DNA from: Spirulina sp034932185
GTDB lineage: Bacteria; Cyanobacteriota; Cyanobacteriia; Cyanobacteriales; Spirulinaceae
Length of the DNA stretch: 64,000 nt
NCBI RefSeq assembly: GCF_034932185.1
Contig: NZ_JAYGHW010000066.1
Location: 35,913 to 99,912, forward strand
Direction of reading: 5' to 3'
This document shows, one piece after another, positions 41,616-51,491 of the stretch; the stretch's first letter is position 1; the number at the start of each line of letters is the position of its first letter. A program made the position numbers and the translations under genes. The notes under the pieces were generated by a model that saw only the letters and a program-made list of their open reading frames with translations, did not search any database and was not told the origin of the DNA.

Positions 41616-43355
41616 ATGTTTTCAATTCTAGTTGTTGATGATGAGCCAAATAACTTTGATGTTATTGAAACATTTTTAGCTAATGAAAAATATCAGCTTC
41701 ATTATGCTTCCAATGGCCAAGATGCTTTGCAATCTTTAGATATCTTTAAGCCGGATTTAATTGTGCTGGATGTGATGATGCCGGGGTTGGATGGCATCGA
41801 ATGTTGTCGGCGGTTAAAGGCAATGGAGCGGTGGCAATCGGTGCCAATTATTGTCGTAACAGCGCTGACGACCAAAGCGGATTTAGTGGAATGTATTAGT
41901 GCTGGGGCTGATGATTTTATCAGTAAGCCGGTGAATCGGATGGAACTGACGGCAAGGGTTCGCTCTATGCTCCGCATTCGCCAGCAATATCAACAACTTG
42001 AGGAGTTTAATAACCGCTTAGAGGCGATTGTGCAGCAGCGCACGACACAACTGCGGCAGATGATTTTTCAAGATGCCCTGACGGCATTGCCCAGTCGAGC
42101 GGGATTGCTGCAAATGTTTGAGCAACGGCAGGAAATTAAGCCATTGCCCTGGGGATTGATCACGCTGGATTGTGATCAGTTTAAGTTAGTGAATGGCTCC
42201 TTTGGGCATCAGGTGGGGGATCAGTTGTTGCGGGCGATCGCCCAACGTCTCAATCGTCAACTTTCCCCAGGGCAATTACTGGGGCGCACCGGGGGGGATG
42301 AGTTTTCGATCCTAATTGAAAATGTGGATCGCGATGAGCAACTAGAGGTTTTAGTAGCGCGGATGTTAGCCTGCTTCACTGCGCCTTTTTGGGTGGAAAG
42401 CTGTGAAATTTTTATCACCGTTAGCATTGGTTTGGCGAAAACAACCCGCCTCAATCAGGATGGAGAGCAGCTTTTTCAAGATGCTGATACCGCCATGTAT
42501 CAGGCCAAGTTGCGGGGCAAAAGCAGCTATCAAATTTTTGACCCGCAAATGCATGTAGCTATGTTGCAAAGATTGACCCTAGAAAATGATTTGCAACTGG
42601 CCTTTAAGCAATCGGATTTTACGGTTTACTATCAGCCGATTCTCGATTTAAGCAGTGAAAAACTGGCGGGGTTTGAGGCCTTAATTCGCTGGCGACACCC
42701 TAGCCGAGGCTTGGTCTCTCCGGCGGAATTTATCCCCTCGATGGAGATGACGGGGTTAATTGTCTCCGTGGGGCTGTGGGTGTTGCGCCAAGCCTGCGAG
42801 CAGTTGCAACAGTGGCATCGTCGCGGCTGGCCAGAATTGACAATGAGTGTCAATCTTTCGGTGCGCCAATTTGCTTCCCCCACATTGCTCGCTGATGTGG
42901 AGCAAATTTTGGCGGAGACCGGGGTGAATCCGGCTGTTTTAAAGCTGGAAATCACGGAAAGCGCGATTATGGACAATGCGGAAATGGCGATCGCCCTCAC
43001 CCAGTCCCTGCGATCGCGGGGTTTACAAATAAGTATTGATGATTTTGGCACAGGCTATTCATCCCTGGGGTATTTACACCGTTTTCCCGTGGATGCCCTA
43101 AAAATTGACCGCTCCTTCATTAATGCGATTAATCCCACCAGTGGCGTGACGAACCCTCCCCATCAAGTAGTGGAAACAATTATCACCCTGGCTCAACAGT
43201 TGGGGCTAGCGGTGATTGCCGAGGGCATTGAAACTCAGGCCCAGTTAGCTTGGCTCCAGCATCTCGATTGTGAGTTTGGCCAAGGCTATCTCTTTGCAAA
43301 ACCCCTGAGTGCGGCAGAAATTGAGGATCAATTCCTAAACCCTAGGCTAAAATAG
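41616..43355 (+). CDS. REC-GGDEF-EAL protein (c-di-GMP turnover)
   Basis: 579 residues. Receiver (1-125; VLDVMMPGLDG), GGDEF domain (~150-310) with intact GRTGGDEFSIL but SPGQ in place of the RxxD inhibitory site, and EAL domain (~325-575) with intact FEALIRWRHP, SVNLSVRQF, KLEITES, DDFGTGYSSLGYL, LKIDRSF and IAEGIET. Both activities look possible; with every catalytic residue of the EAL present, phosphodiesterase activity is likely. Phosphorylation of the receiver probably controls it, and the upstream REC-kinase (147 bases away) is the natural partner. Confidence 0.95.
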   Translation: MFSILVVDDEPNNFDVIETFLANEKYQLHYASNGQDALQSLDIFKPDLIVLDVMMPGLDGIECCRRLKAMERWQSVPIIVVTALTTKADLVECISAGADDFISKPVNRMELTARVRSMLRIRQQYQQLEEFNNRLEAIVQQRTTQLRQMIFQDALTALPSRAGLLQMFEQRQEIKPLPWGLITLDCDQFKLVNGSFGHQVGDQLLRAIAQRLNRQLSPGQLLGRTGGDEFSILIENVDRDEQLEVLVARMLACFTAPFWVESCEIFITVSIGLAKTTRLNQDGEQLFQDADTAMYQAKLRGKSSYQIFDPQMHVAMLQRLTLENDLQLAFKQSDFTVYYQPILDLSSEKLAGFEALIRWRHPSRGLVSPAEFIPSMEMTGLIVSVGLWVLRQACEQLQQWHRRGWPELTMSVNLSVRQFASPTLLADVEQILAETGVNPAVLKLEITESAIMDNAEMAIALTQSLRSRGLQISIDDFGTGYSSLGYLHRFPVDALKIDRSFINAINPTSGVTNPPHQVVETIITLAQQLGLAVIAEGIETQAQLAWLQHLDCEFGQGYLFAKPLSAAEIEDQFLNPRLK

Positions 43356-43491
43356 TGAAGATAAGCTGTGAGATTTGAGGTGATGATCATCACGGGCAAA
43401 TTTCAAGAGGAGGAATTACAGAGAACCTCAGTTCAATAATGGCTAGGATTGTCAGTAATTAAACCCAGCGTAAGCTAACAACTGAAGCCAT

Positions 43492-43530
43492 GACTACGAG
43501 CATTAGTCGTGATAACTTTAGTCCTCGCCT
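43492..43530. repeat. Dispersed repeat, GTCGTGAGGA type, copy 3
   Basis: GACTACGAGCATTAGTCGTG followed by ATAACTTTAGTCCTCGCC; same pattern as at 26648 and 29725. It sits in the 250-base gap before the large kinase. Confidence 0.6.
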
Positions 43531-43606
43531 TGTTTATCTTTTGGGATTCTAGACCACAATTTCTGAGGCTTGGCAGCTTGATCTTAACTCCCCGTTGTTG
43601 TTGCCT

Positions 43607-46600
43607 ATGGATGGCGGTACTCCTGTGAATTTTCCCAATCTTGATCTTAGTTTACTGGAACTAAAAGGCGCGATTCTGCCCCATCCCCTGATGGTGACGG
43701 CAGAAACTTCTGTACGGGAGGCGATCGCCCTGATGGGGGCCGTGCATACCCAATGCCAGAGCGATCGCCAGTCCGAGAATAGTCTCTCCCTCGAAGCCCG
43801 GGCTAGTTGTGTGGTGATTGTGGTGGAGGAAGATCGGGTCTGTGGCATCCTCACGGAGCGGGATGTGGTGCGCCTCAGCGCCCAGCAATATCCCTTAGAT
43901 CGTTTGGCGGTGGGGGAGGTGATGGTGCAGCCGGTGATCACCTGCTGTGAATCGGAAATTACCGATTTGTTTAGCACGATCGCCCTCCTCAAGCGTCATC
44001 AGATTCGCCATTTACCGATTGTTGATCGGGATAATCGCCTGATCGGGATCGTGACCCATGAAAGCCTCCGGCAACAGACGCGCCCCATTGATCTGTTGCG
44101 GTTGCGTTCTGTGGAGGAGGTGATGAGCGATCGCGTCCTGACGGCGGGGCCGGAGCAATCAATGCTGGAGATTGCCCGCTTGATGGCGGAGCGGCGGGTG
44201 AGTTCTGTGGTGATTACGCTACCGGGTGGCCGTGCCGATGCCCCTTTTGAGCGGGCCATCGGACTGTTAACCGAGCGAGATCTCGTCCAGTTTCAGGCCT
44301 TGGGCCTGAGCTTGACCGCCACCCCAGCGAGAACCGTCATGAGTAGCCCGGTGTTTACGATTTCTCCCCAGGAATCCCTCTGGACGGTGCAGCAAATCAT
44401 GGAAAAACACCGGATTCGCCGCATGATTGTGGCGGGAGAGCAGGGGGAGTTGTTGGGGATTGTCACCCAAACCAGTATGTTAAAAGCCTTTAACCCCTTG
44501 GAACTTTACCATTTGGCGGAAGTGCTGGAGCAAAAGGTGACACGCCTAGAGGCAGAACGCATTTCCCTTTTGGAAATCCGAGCCGCCGAGCTAGAGCAGC
44601 AGGTGGCGGAACGGACAGCGGTGATGCAGGTGCAGGCGGAGCGCGATCGCCTCATGGCCCGGTTAGCGGCGCAAATTTTGGCCTCCCTGGATGTCCAGGT
44701 GATTTTAGACACCACCGTCCAGCAAGTCTGGCAAATCCTGGGGTGCGATCGCGTCAATATCTGGCGGTTGGATCCCGATGGCACCGCCTGGATCGTGGCG
44801 GAATCCACCCATTCTGAACATTCCCTGATCGGCGAGCAGATTACTGATAGTTGTGTTCAAGAAATCCAGGTCGATGTGGATCGCCAGGGGGCGGTGCGGG
44901 TTGTTCCTGATATCTACAGCACCCAAATGTCCGATGAGCATCGCGAGATGTTGATCCGGATTCACACCCGCGCCAAAATTTTAGTCCCCTTATTCTGTGA
45001 GGGAGAGCCTTGGGGCCTGTTGAATGTCACTGAAAGCCAACCCCGCAATTGGCAAACCAGCGAAATTGAACTGATGCGATCGCTCTCCATCCAGTTGGGC
45101 ATTGCCCTCCAACAGGCCACCCATCACCAACAACTGCAAGCAGAAATTCGCGATCGCCACCGGGCCCAACAGGAACTCGCCCAACTCAATGCCGAACTCG
45201 AAGCCCGCTATCGCGCCCTCATGGAAGGGGCCAGCGATGCCATTCTCCTGGCCACCCCCGCCGGCCAGATCATCGAAGCCAACACCGCCGCCGAAGAACT
45301 ATTCGGCTACTCCCGCCAAGCCCTCACCCAACTCCACTACGCCCAACTCTATCCCCCCGAAGAGTTGGAGCGGATGACTAAAGCCTTTGAAAAACTGATC
45401 ACCAAAGAGCAGCACCGCACCCTCCTCAATGCCCACATTCTCCACGCCGATGGTCATCAAATCCCCGTCGATCTCTCCGGAACGATCATTACCGTCGGGG
45501 ATACCACCGTGGTACAAGGCATCTTCCGGGATATCACCGCCCGCCAAGCAGCGGAAGCAGAATTAGCCAAACTCTCCCAACGGTTAAGCATTGCCCTCTC
45601 CTCTGGCTCCATTGGCTGTTGGGATTGGGATATTGCCCAAAATCGGATTACCTGGGATGAGCGAATGTACTGCCTCTATGGCGTTGAATATCAGGGGCAA
45701 GCCATGGTTCCCTATGACGTTTGGGCCAATGGTGTTCACCCGGAGGATCGCCCCCAAATCGAAACCCTCCTTCAGCAAACCGTGGCCAGAGAAGCCGAAT
45801 ACGACTGCGAATTTCGCGTCATCCATCCCGATGGTAGCCTCCACTATATTCGCGCCTATGGGATGCTCGTACAGGATGCAGCGGGGAATCCCCAAAGCAT
45901 CATTGGCGTGAATTTGGATGTGACCCGTATGCACCAAGCCCAACTGGAATTAAAAGAGAGCGAAACCCGTTTTCGGCGTGTTTTTGCATCGGATGTCGTG
46001 GGGATGATGTTCACTAATTTTTCCGGTGAAGTCACCGATGCGAATGATCGCTTTTTAGAGATGTTGGGCTATAGCCGTGAAGAGATGGAATCGGGGCAAT
46101 TAAACTGGGCAAACTTGACCCCCCCAGAATATCAACAACAGGATATTGAAGCCATCTATCATCTGATGACCTATCATTCCATTCAACCTTTTGAAAAGAT
46201 TTATATCCATAAAGATGGGCATCCTGTGCCAGTATTGTTGGGGGTTGCCATGCTTTCCGATGAGGAGGAAACCTGTGTTTGTGTTGTGGTCGATATCAGT
46301 GATCACAAACGCTATGAAAATGCACTGCAAGAAAGTCAACTGCGTTTAGAACTGGCGTTGGAATCCTCCAATACTGGCCTCTGGGATTGGAATATGGAGA
46401 ACAATGCCCTGTGGTTTAATAAACAGTGGAAAGGGATGTTGGGCTATGGCGAGCATGAACTAGCCAACCACTTCACCGAGTGGGAAAGCCGCATTCACCC
46501 CGATGACTTAGCCCATACCTACCAAGATGTGGAGCAGCATATCCAAGGGCAAACCGAAGTTTATCGCAATGAGCATCGTCTCCGCTGTAAAGATGATTCC

Positions 46601-49483
46601 TATCGTTGGATTTTAGCCCAGGGGCGCATTGTCGAAAGGGATGCAACGGGGAAACCCCTACGGTTTATTGGCACGCATACGGATATTAGCGATCGCAAAA
46701 ACAACGAACTCGAACGGCAAAAACTGCTTCAAGAACTGGAGTCGTTTAAATTTGCCTTAGATCAATCCGCCATTGTCCTCACCACAGATATTAAAGGCGG
46801 GATTCTCTATGTCAATGAACGGTTTGAATCGATTTCTGGCTATAGCTATGAGGAAATTTTCGGAAAAAGCCCCCATATCGTCAATTCTGACCATCATCCC
46901 CAGCAATTTTTTGCCCAAATGTGGACAACGATTTTAGCCGGTCGCGTTTGGCGGGATGAAATTTGCAACCGCACCAAAAATGGCGAAATTTACTGGGTAG
47001 ATTCCACAATCATTCCTTTTCTCAATGCCCAAGGTCAACCTACACGCTTCCTATCGGTACAATTTGATATTACCACCCGCAAAAAAGTAGAACTGGATCT
47101 CGCCGATAGCAATTCTCTCCTCTCCACCATTACCCATGCCCAGGCTCAATTTATTACCGCCGCCAATCGCCTCACGATTTTTGAAGGGTTATTAAATAGC
47201 CTGTTGGAATTAACCAATAGTGAGTATGGATTTATTGGCGAGGTGTTATTTCGGGGCAATGGTACTGCCTACATCGAAGAAAACTTGCTTAAAATTCGTG
47301 GCGTTCCCTATCTACAAAGCCATAGCATTACTAACATTGCTTGGGATGCGGAAACAGAGAAATTTTATCAAGATAATTATCAATCAGGGATGCAGTTCAC
47401 CAACCTCAAAACCCTCTTTGGTGCGGTTATTTTGACGGGAAAACCTGTGATTGCCAATCATGCCCCCACCGATCCCCGTCGTGGAGGCATTCCCAAGGGA
47501 CATCCCCCCCTGAATGCTTTTTTAGGCATTCCCTTTTTTAAAGGCAATGAATTGATCGGCATGGTGGGCATTGCCAATCGTCCAGGGGGCTATGATCCGG
47601 ATTTGATCGAACAGCTTCAGCCCTTTTTAACCACCTGTAGTAATTTGATTGAAGGCTACCGTTTGGATCGAATGCGGCAACAGGCTGAAGCCCTGATTGC
47701 CCAACAACTGCGGCAACAAACGGCTTTAGAACTGATTTTGCGGCAGATTCGCCAGTCTCTCGATTTGCCGGAAATTTTGGCGATCGCCACCCAACAGGTA
47801 CAGGAGCTTTTGCAGAGCGATCGCGTCATTGTCTTTCAGGTTTGCACCGATGGCCACAGTGCCATTGTCGCCGAAGCCGTCGGTGCTGACCTGCCCAGCC
47901 TCAAAACCATGAATTGGGAGGATGAAAGCTGGCCCCAAGAGGTTCTCGAACATTATTGGCAGGGGCAACCTCGGATTGTCCCCGATGTGATGGATGACCG
48001 CTGGACGGATTGCTTGCGGGAATATTCCCAAGCGGGCCAGATTCAATCGAAAATTATCGCCCCCATTCTCCAAGAATTGCACAGTAGCGAAGATCATCGC
48101 TGGGTTGCCCCCAGGACGAATAACAAACTCTGGGGGGTGCTGGTGGTTCACGCTTGCCATCAACAACGGGTCTGGCAAGAATCCGAAGCCCAACTATTAC
48201 AGCAAATTGCCAATCAATTGGCGATCGCCATCCAACAATCCCACCTCTTTGAGCAATTACAACAGGAACTCAGCGAACGCCAACAAGCCCAAACCCAACT
48301 CACCCAACGTAATCAAGAACTGATCCGCGCCACCCGCCTCAAAGATGAATTTCTGGCCAATATGAGCCACGAACTGCGCACCCCTCTCAATGCCATTCTT
48401 GGCATGACTGAAGGATTACAAGAAGGGGTGTTTGGAGCCGTTAACAGTGGCCAAGTCAAAGCCTTAAACACCATTGAAAGGAGTGGTTGCCATTTGCTGG
48501 CATTGATTAACGATATTTTAGATGTGGCCAAAATTGAATCCGGGCAAGTGGAGTTAGAATGTGCGCCAACGGCCGTCGCGCCCCTGTGTCAATCTAGCAT
48601 CACCTTTGTGAAACAACAGGCCCTCAAAAAGCAGATTCAATTGGTGGTCAATTTGCCTGCCCATTTGCCGGATATTGTCCTTGATGAGCGCCGCATTCGT
48701 CAGGTGTTAATTAACCTCCTCAATAATGCCGTTAAATTTACCCCCCCAGGGGGATGCATCACCTTAGCTGTCACCCTAACCCCCCCAGCACAAAATGCAA
48801 CCCCTGATCTGCGCTTTGCCATCAGCGATACAGGCATTGGCATTAGTGGGGAAAATTTGAAAAAACTGTTTCAACCCTTTATTCAAATTGACAGCGCCCT
48901 CAACCGCCAATATCAAGGCACAGGCTTAGGTTTAGCCCTCACGAAACAGATTGTTGAACTCCATGGTGGCCAAGTCGGCGTAACCAGTGAAGTGGGGACA
49001 GGGAGTTGTTTCACTATTGATCTCCCCTATCAGGCTTCTGTCGTACTTTCTGCACCCATTACATCGCAAAATTCCACTGATTCCCCTGCTTTAGAAGCAA
49101 AATCTCCGGTAGGGCGTGTCCCGGTGTTGTTGTTGGCGGAAGACAATGAAGCGAATATTAGCACCATTTCCAGCTATTTAACCGCCAAGGGTTATCACAT
49201 TGAAGTGGTGAAAAATGGTCAGGATGCCATTGATCAGGCCATTGTTTTAGCCCCGGATTTGATTTTGATGGATGTTCAAATGCCCGGTATGGATGGCTTG
49301 CAAGCCATTCAACAAATCCGTAAAATCACCGATCTAGCGTCAACGCCCATCATTGCTTTGACAGCTTTAGCGATGGACAGTGATCGCGATCGCTGTTTCG
49401 CGGCTGGGGCGAATCAATACTTGAGTAAGCCGGTAAAGTTAAAACAATTAGCTCTCGCCATTCAAGAGCTAATCACATCTTAA
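43607..49483 (+). CDS. Giant hybrid histidine kinase: 4 CBS, 3 GAF, 5 PAS, HisKA, HATPase, REC
   Basis: 1,958 residues, no membrane span. Order: two CBS pairs (~20-150 and ~165-310; VCGILTERDVVRLS, GLLTERDLVQ), coiled coil, GAF1 (~350-510), PAS1-PAS5 (~540-1165), GAF2 (~1180-1370), GAF3 (~1395-1560), HisKA (NMSHELRTPLNAILGMTEG, His1588), HATPase (LINLLNNAVKFT, DTGIGIS, GTGLGLALTK) and a C-terminal REC (ILMDVQMPGMDG, Asp1889). CBS pairs may bind adenine nucleotides. GAF3 carries Cys1469 at the place where cyanobacteriochromes bind bilin. ATG 43607 is chosen over a TTG four codons upstream. Confidence 0.93.
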   Translation: MDGGTPVNFPNLDLSLLELKGAILPHPLMVTAETSVREAIALMGAVHTQCQSDRQSENSLSLEARASCVVIVVEEDRVCGILTERDVVRLSAQQYPLDRLAVGEVMVQPVITCCESEITDLFSTIALLKRHQIRHLPIVDRDNRLIGIVTHESLRQQTRPIDLLRLRSVEEVMSDRVLTAGPEQSMLEIARLMAERRVSSVVITLPGGRADAPFERAIGLLTERDLVQFQALGLSLTATPARTVMSSPVFTISPQESLWTVQQIMEKHRIRRMIVAGEQGELLGIVTQTSMLKAFNPLELYHLAEVLEQKVTRLEAERISLLEIRAAELEQQVAERTAVMQVQAERDRLMARLAAQILASLDVQVILDTTVQQVWQILGCDRVNIWRLDPDGTAWIVAESTHSEHSLIGEQITDSCVQEIQVDVDRQGAVRVVPDIYSTQMSDEHREMLIRIHTRAKILVPLFCEGEPWGLLNVTESQPRNWQTSEIELMRSLSIQLGIALQQATHHQQLQAEIRDRHRAQQELAQLNAELEARYRALMEGASDAILLATPAGQIIEANTAAEELFGYSRQALTQLHYAQLYPPEELERMTKAFEKLITKEQHRTLLNAHILHADGHQIPVDLSGTIITVGDTTVVQGIFRDITARQAAEAELAKLSQRLSIALSSGSIGCWDWDIAQNRITWDERMYCLYGVEYQGQAMVPYDVWANGVHPEDRPQIETLLQQTVAREAEYDCEFRVIHPDGSLHYIRAYGMLVQDAAGNPQSIIGVNLDVTRMHQAQLELKESETRFRRVFASDVVGMMFTNFSGEVTDANDRFLEMLGYSREEMESGQLNWANLTPPEYQQQDIEAIYHLMTYHSIQPFEKIYIHKDGHPVPVLLGVAMLSDEEETCVCVVVDISDHKRYENALQESQLRLELALESSNTGLWDWNMENNALWFNKQWKGMLGYGEHELANHFTEWESRIHPDDLAHTYQDVEQHIQGQTEVYRNEHRLRCKDDSYRWILAQGRIVERDATGKPLRFIGTHTDISDRKNNELERQKLLQELESFKFALDQSAIVLTTDIKGGILYVNERFESISGYSYEEIFGKSPHIVNSDHHPQQFFAQMWTTILAGRVWRDEICNRTKNGEIYWVDSTIIPFLNAQGQPTRFLSVQFDITTRKKVELDLADSNSLLSTITHAQAQFITAANRLTIFEGLLNSLLELTNSEYGFIGEVLFRGNGTAYIEENLLKIRGVPYLQSHSITNIAWDAETEKFYQDNYQSGMQFTNLKTLFGAVILTGKPVIANHAPTDPRRGGIPKGHPPLNAFLGIPFFKGNELIGMVGIANRPGGYDPDLIEQLQPFLTTCSNLIEGYRLDRMRQQAEALIAQQLRQQTALELILRQIRQSLDLPEILAIATQQVQELLQSDRVIVFQVCTDGHSAIVAEAVGADLPSLKTMNWEDESWPQEVLEHYWQGQPRIVPDVMDDRWTDCLREYSQAGQIQSKIIAPILQELHSSEDHRWVAPRTNNKLWGVLVVHACHQQRVWQESEAQLLQQIANQLAIAIQQSHLFEQLQQELSERQQAQTQLTQRNQELIRATRLKDEFLANMSHELRTPLNAILGMTEGLQEGVFGAVNSGQVKALNTIERSGCHLLALINDILDVAKIESGQVELECAPTAVAPLCQSSITFVKQQALKKQIQLVVNLPAHLPDIVLDERRIRQVLINLLNNAVKFTPPGGCITLAVTLTPPAQNATPDLRFAISDTGIGISGENLKKLFQPFIQIDSALNRQYQGTGLGLALTKQIVELHGGQVGVTSEVGTGSCFTIDLPYQASVVLSAPITSQNSTDSPALEAKSPVGRVPVLLLAEDNEANISTISSYLTAKGYHIEVVKNGQDAIDQAIVLAPDLILMDVQMPGMDGLQAIQQIRKITDLASTPIIALTALAMDSDRDRCFAAGANQYLSKPVKLKQLALAIQELITS

Positions 49484-49580
49484 AAACAGAGGTACAAATA
49501 ATTCTGTACGCAGTCTGATCCCACTGCCCAATGCTTGAATCTCCGTGATCTTTTCATTCACCCCTTATCCCCGTTTAGGT

Positions 49581-51014
49581 ATGCAATCCAATCTTGAACC
49601 GTTTTTTGAGTTAGCCCTCAATCTGCTCTGTATTACCGATCTCCAAGGGCGATTTATCCGAGTTAATCGTGCCTGGGAAGTCATTTTGGGTTATCCGACC
49701 GCCGACCTTGAAGGGCAATCCTGTTTAGATTTTGTCCATCCTGAAGACCAAGCCGCCACCCTAGCCGCCCTTGAGCACCTGAAGGAACAGGAAAAACTGG
49801 AAGGTTTTATCAATCGCTATCGCTGTGCCGATGGTGGTTATCGTTATCTAGAGTGGTACATCCAACCCTACGGCTCTTTGATCTATGCTACAGCCCAGGA
49901 TGTGACCGAACGACAGCAGATTGAGCAGGAGTTAAAAAAACGGGAAGCTCATCTCGCCACAGCCCAACGGATTGCCCATCTGGGCAGTTGGGAGTTTGAT
50001 GTGGCGACCGGAGCGATTGCTTGGTCTGATGAGGTGTTTCGGCTCTTAGGCCGCGATATTGCCCTGGGAATGCCGAGTTATGAGGAACTTTTGGAAATTT
50101 ATCATCCGGAGGATCAGATTGTTCATGATCAAGTGGTGGAGGCGGCGATCGCCACCGGCAAACCCTACGATTTAGAATGCCGCGTCTGTCATCCCGACGG
50201 CCCCTATACCTACATCCAAGCCAGGGGCGAACCAATTCAGGATGCCAAAGGCAACGTTATCAGTCTAGTCGGTACGGTCTTAGATATTACCGAGCGCAAA
50301 ACCCACGAAGCCGACCTTTTGAAAATCAGCCAGCAATTAGCTGCCTCCAATCAAGAACTCGAAGCCTTTGCCTATTCCGTCTCCCACGATCTTCGCGCCC
50401 CCCTGCGAGCTATTGACGGCTTTAGCCAAGCCCTCCTAGAGGACTATGGCGACTTATTTGACGACATTGCCCGGGATTATTTCGAGCGTATCCGCTATAA
50501 CGTCGGGCGCATGAGTAACCTCATTGATGATCTCCTCTCCCTATCACGGGTTTCCCGTTCTGACCTGAAACCCCAATGGATCAACCTCACCACCTTAGCC
50601 ACCAACTTGATCCGGGATTTGCGCATTCAAGATCCCCAAAGATTGGTGGAGGTGATCATTGCGCCGGATTTGAAGGTGACGGCAGATCCCACTTTGATGG
50701 CGATCATGTTAACCAACTTACTGGACAATGCCTGGAAATTCACCAGCCATCACCCCAATGCCCGCATTGAATTGGGAATGATGCCAGGGGAAAAAACCCC
50801 CGTTTATTTTGTTCGTGATGATGGAGCAGGGTTTGATATGAAATATGCCAAAATGCTTTTTGGTGTGTTTCAACGGCTCCATAATACCGTTGATTTCTCC
50901 GGTACAGGCATCGGTTTAGCCACCGTCCAACGGATTATCCATCGCCATGGGGGGAAAATCTGGGCTGAGGGAGCCGTAGAGCAAGGTGCAACGTTTTACT
51001 TTACGATTCCCTAA
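49581..51014 (+). CDS. PAS-PAS histidine kinase (phytochrome-type transmitter)
   Basis: 477 residues, cytoplasmic. PAS1 (~8-120; LNLLCITDLQGRFIRVNRAW), PAS2 (~140-258; GSWEFDVATGAIAWSDEVF), HisKA with AYSVSHDLRAPLRAIDGFSQ (His ~276), and HATPase motifs NLLDNAWKFTS, RDDGAGFDM and GTGIGLATVQRIIHRHGG. The transmitter is of the Cph1/phytochrome type, whose partners are Rcp1-like receivers, and such a receiver gene follows 43 bases later. ATG 49581 starts just before PAS1; a GTG at 49545 would add 12 residues. Confidence 0.93.
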   Translation: MQSNLEPFFELALNLLCITDLQGRFIRVNRAWEVILGYPTADLEGQSCLDFVHPEDQAATLAALEHLKEQEKLEGFINRYRCADGGYRYLEWYIQPYGSLIYATAQDVTERQQIEQELKKREAHLATAQRIAHLGSWEFDVATGAIAWSDEVFRLLGRDIALGMPSYEELLEIYHPEDQIVHDQVVEAAIATGKPYDLECRVCHPDGPYTYIQARGEPIQDAKGNVISLVGTVLDITERKTHEADLLKISQQLAASNQELEAFAYSVSHDLRAPLRAIDGFSQALLEDYGDLFDDIARDYFERIRYNVGRMSNLIDDLLSLSRVSRSDLKPQWINLTTLATNLIRDLRIQDPQRLVEVIIAPDLKVTADPTLMAIMLTNLLDNAWKFTSHHPNARIELGMMPGEKTPVYFVRDDGAGFDMKYAKMLFGVFQRLHNTVDFSGTGIGLATVQRIIHRHGGKIWAEGAVEQGATFYFTIP

Positions 51015-51057
51015 TAGCAAAGTTTTCCTTGCCTAAGCACCATTAAACATTCCCCCC

Positions 51058-51489
51058 ATGGTTTCTCCCCGCCCGATTATTCTTGTCGAAGATAACCCCG
51101 ACGATGAACGATTAACATTGCGATCGCTCCGTCGCAGCAAAGTCACCAACCCCATTTTAATTGCCCGCAACGGTGAAGAAGCGTTAGATTTAATTTTTAG
51201 CACTCAGCCCTTACCAACAGTGGTGCTATTAGACTTAAAACTGCCTAAGCTAAATGGCTTAGATGTTTTACGGAGACTGCGAGCCGAACCCCGGTTTAAA
51301 ACCTTACCTGTCGTGGTTTTAACCTCATCCAGCGAAGAAAGAGACATTATTGAAAGCTATAATTTAGGAGCCAATAGTTATGTCCGCAAACCCGTTGATT
51401 TTGAGCAATTTGCCCAAGCTGTTTCCCAATTAGGATTGTATTGGGCCTTAATCAACGAATCCATACCCGAAGATGAACCCAGGGAATAA
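51058..51489 (+). CDS. Rcp1-like single-domain response regulator
   Basis: 143 residues, receiver only. Acidic pocket ILVEDNPDDE, phosphoacceptor in VVLLDLKLPKLNG, Thr/Ser in LTSSSEERD and Lys in YVRKPVDFEQF. The sequence (RSLRRSKV, NGEEALDLIF) matches the Rcp1 group that accepts phosphate from phytochrome-type kinases. It lies between the PAS-PAS kinase (43 bases upstream) and a hybrid kinase whose start is 2 bases after its stop, so the three form one operon. Confidence 0.95.
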   Translation: MVSPRPIILVEDNPDDERLTLRSLRRSKVTNPILIARNGEEALDLIFSTQPLPTVVLLDLKLPKLNGLDVLRRLRAEPRFKTLPVVVLTSSSEERDIIESYNLGANSYVRKPVDFEQFAQAVSQLGLYWALINESIPEDEPRE

Positions 51490-51491
51490 TT

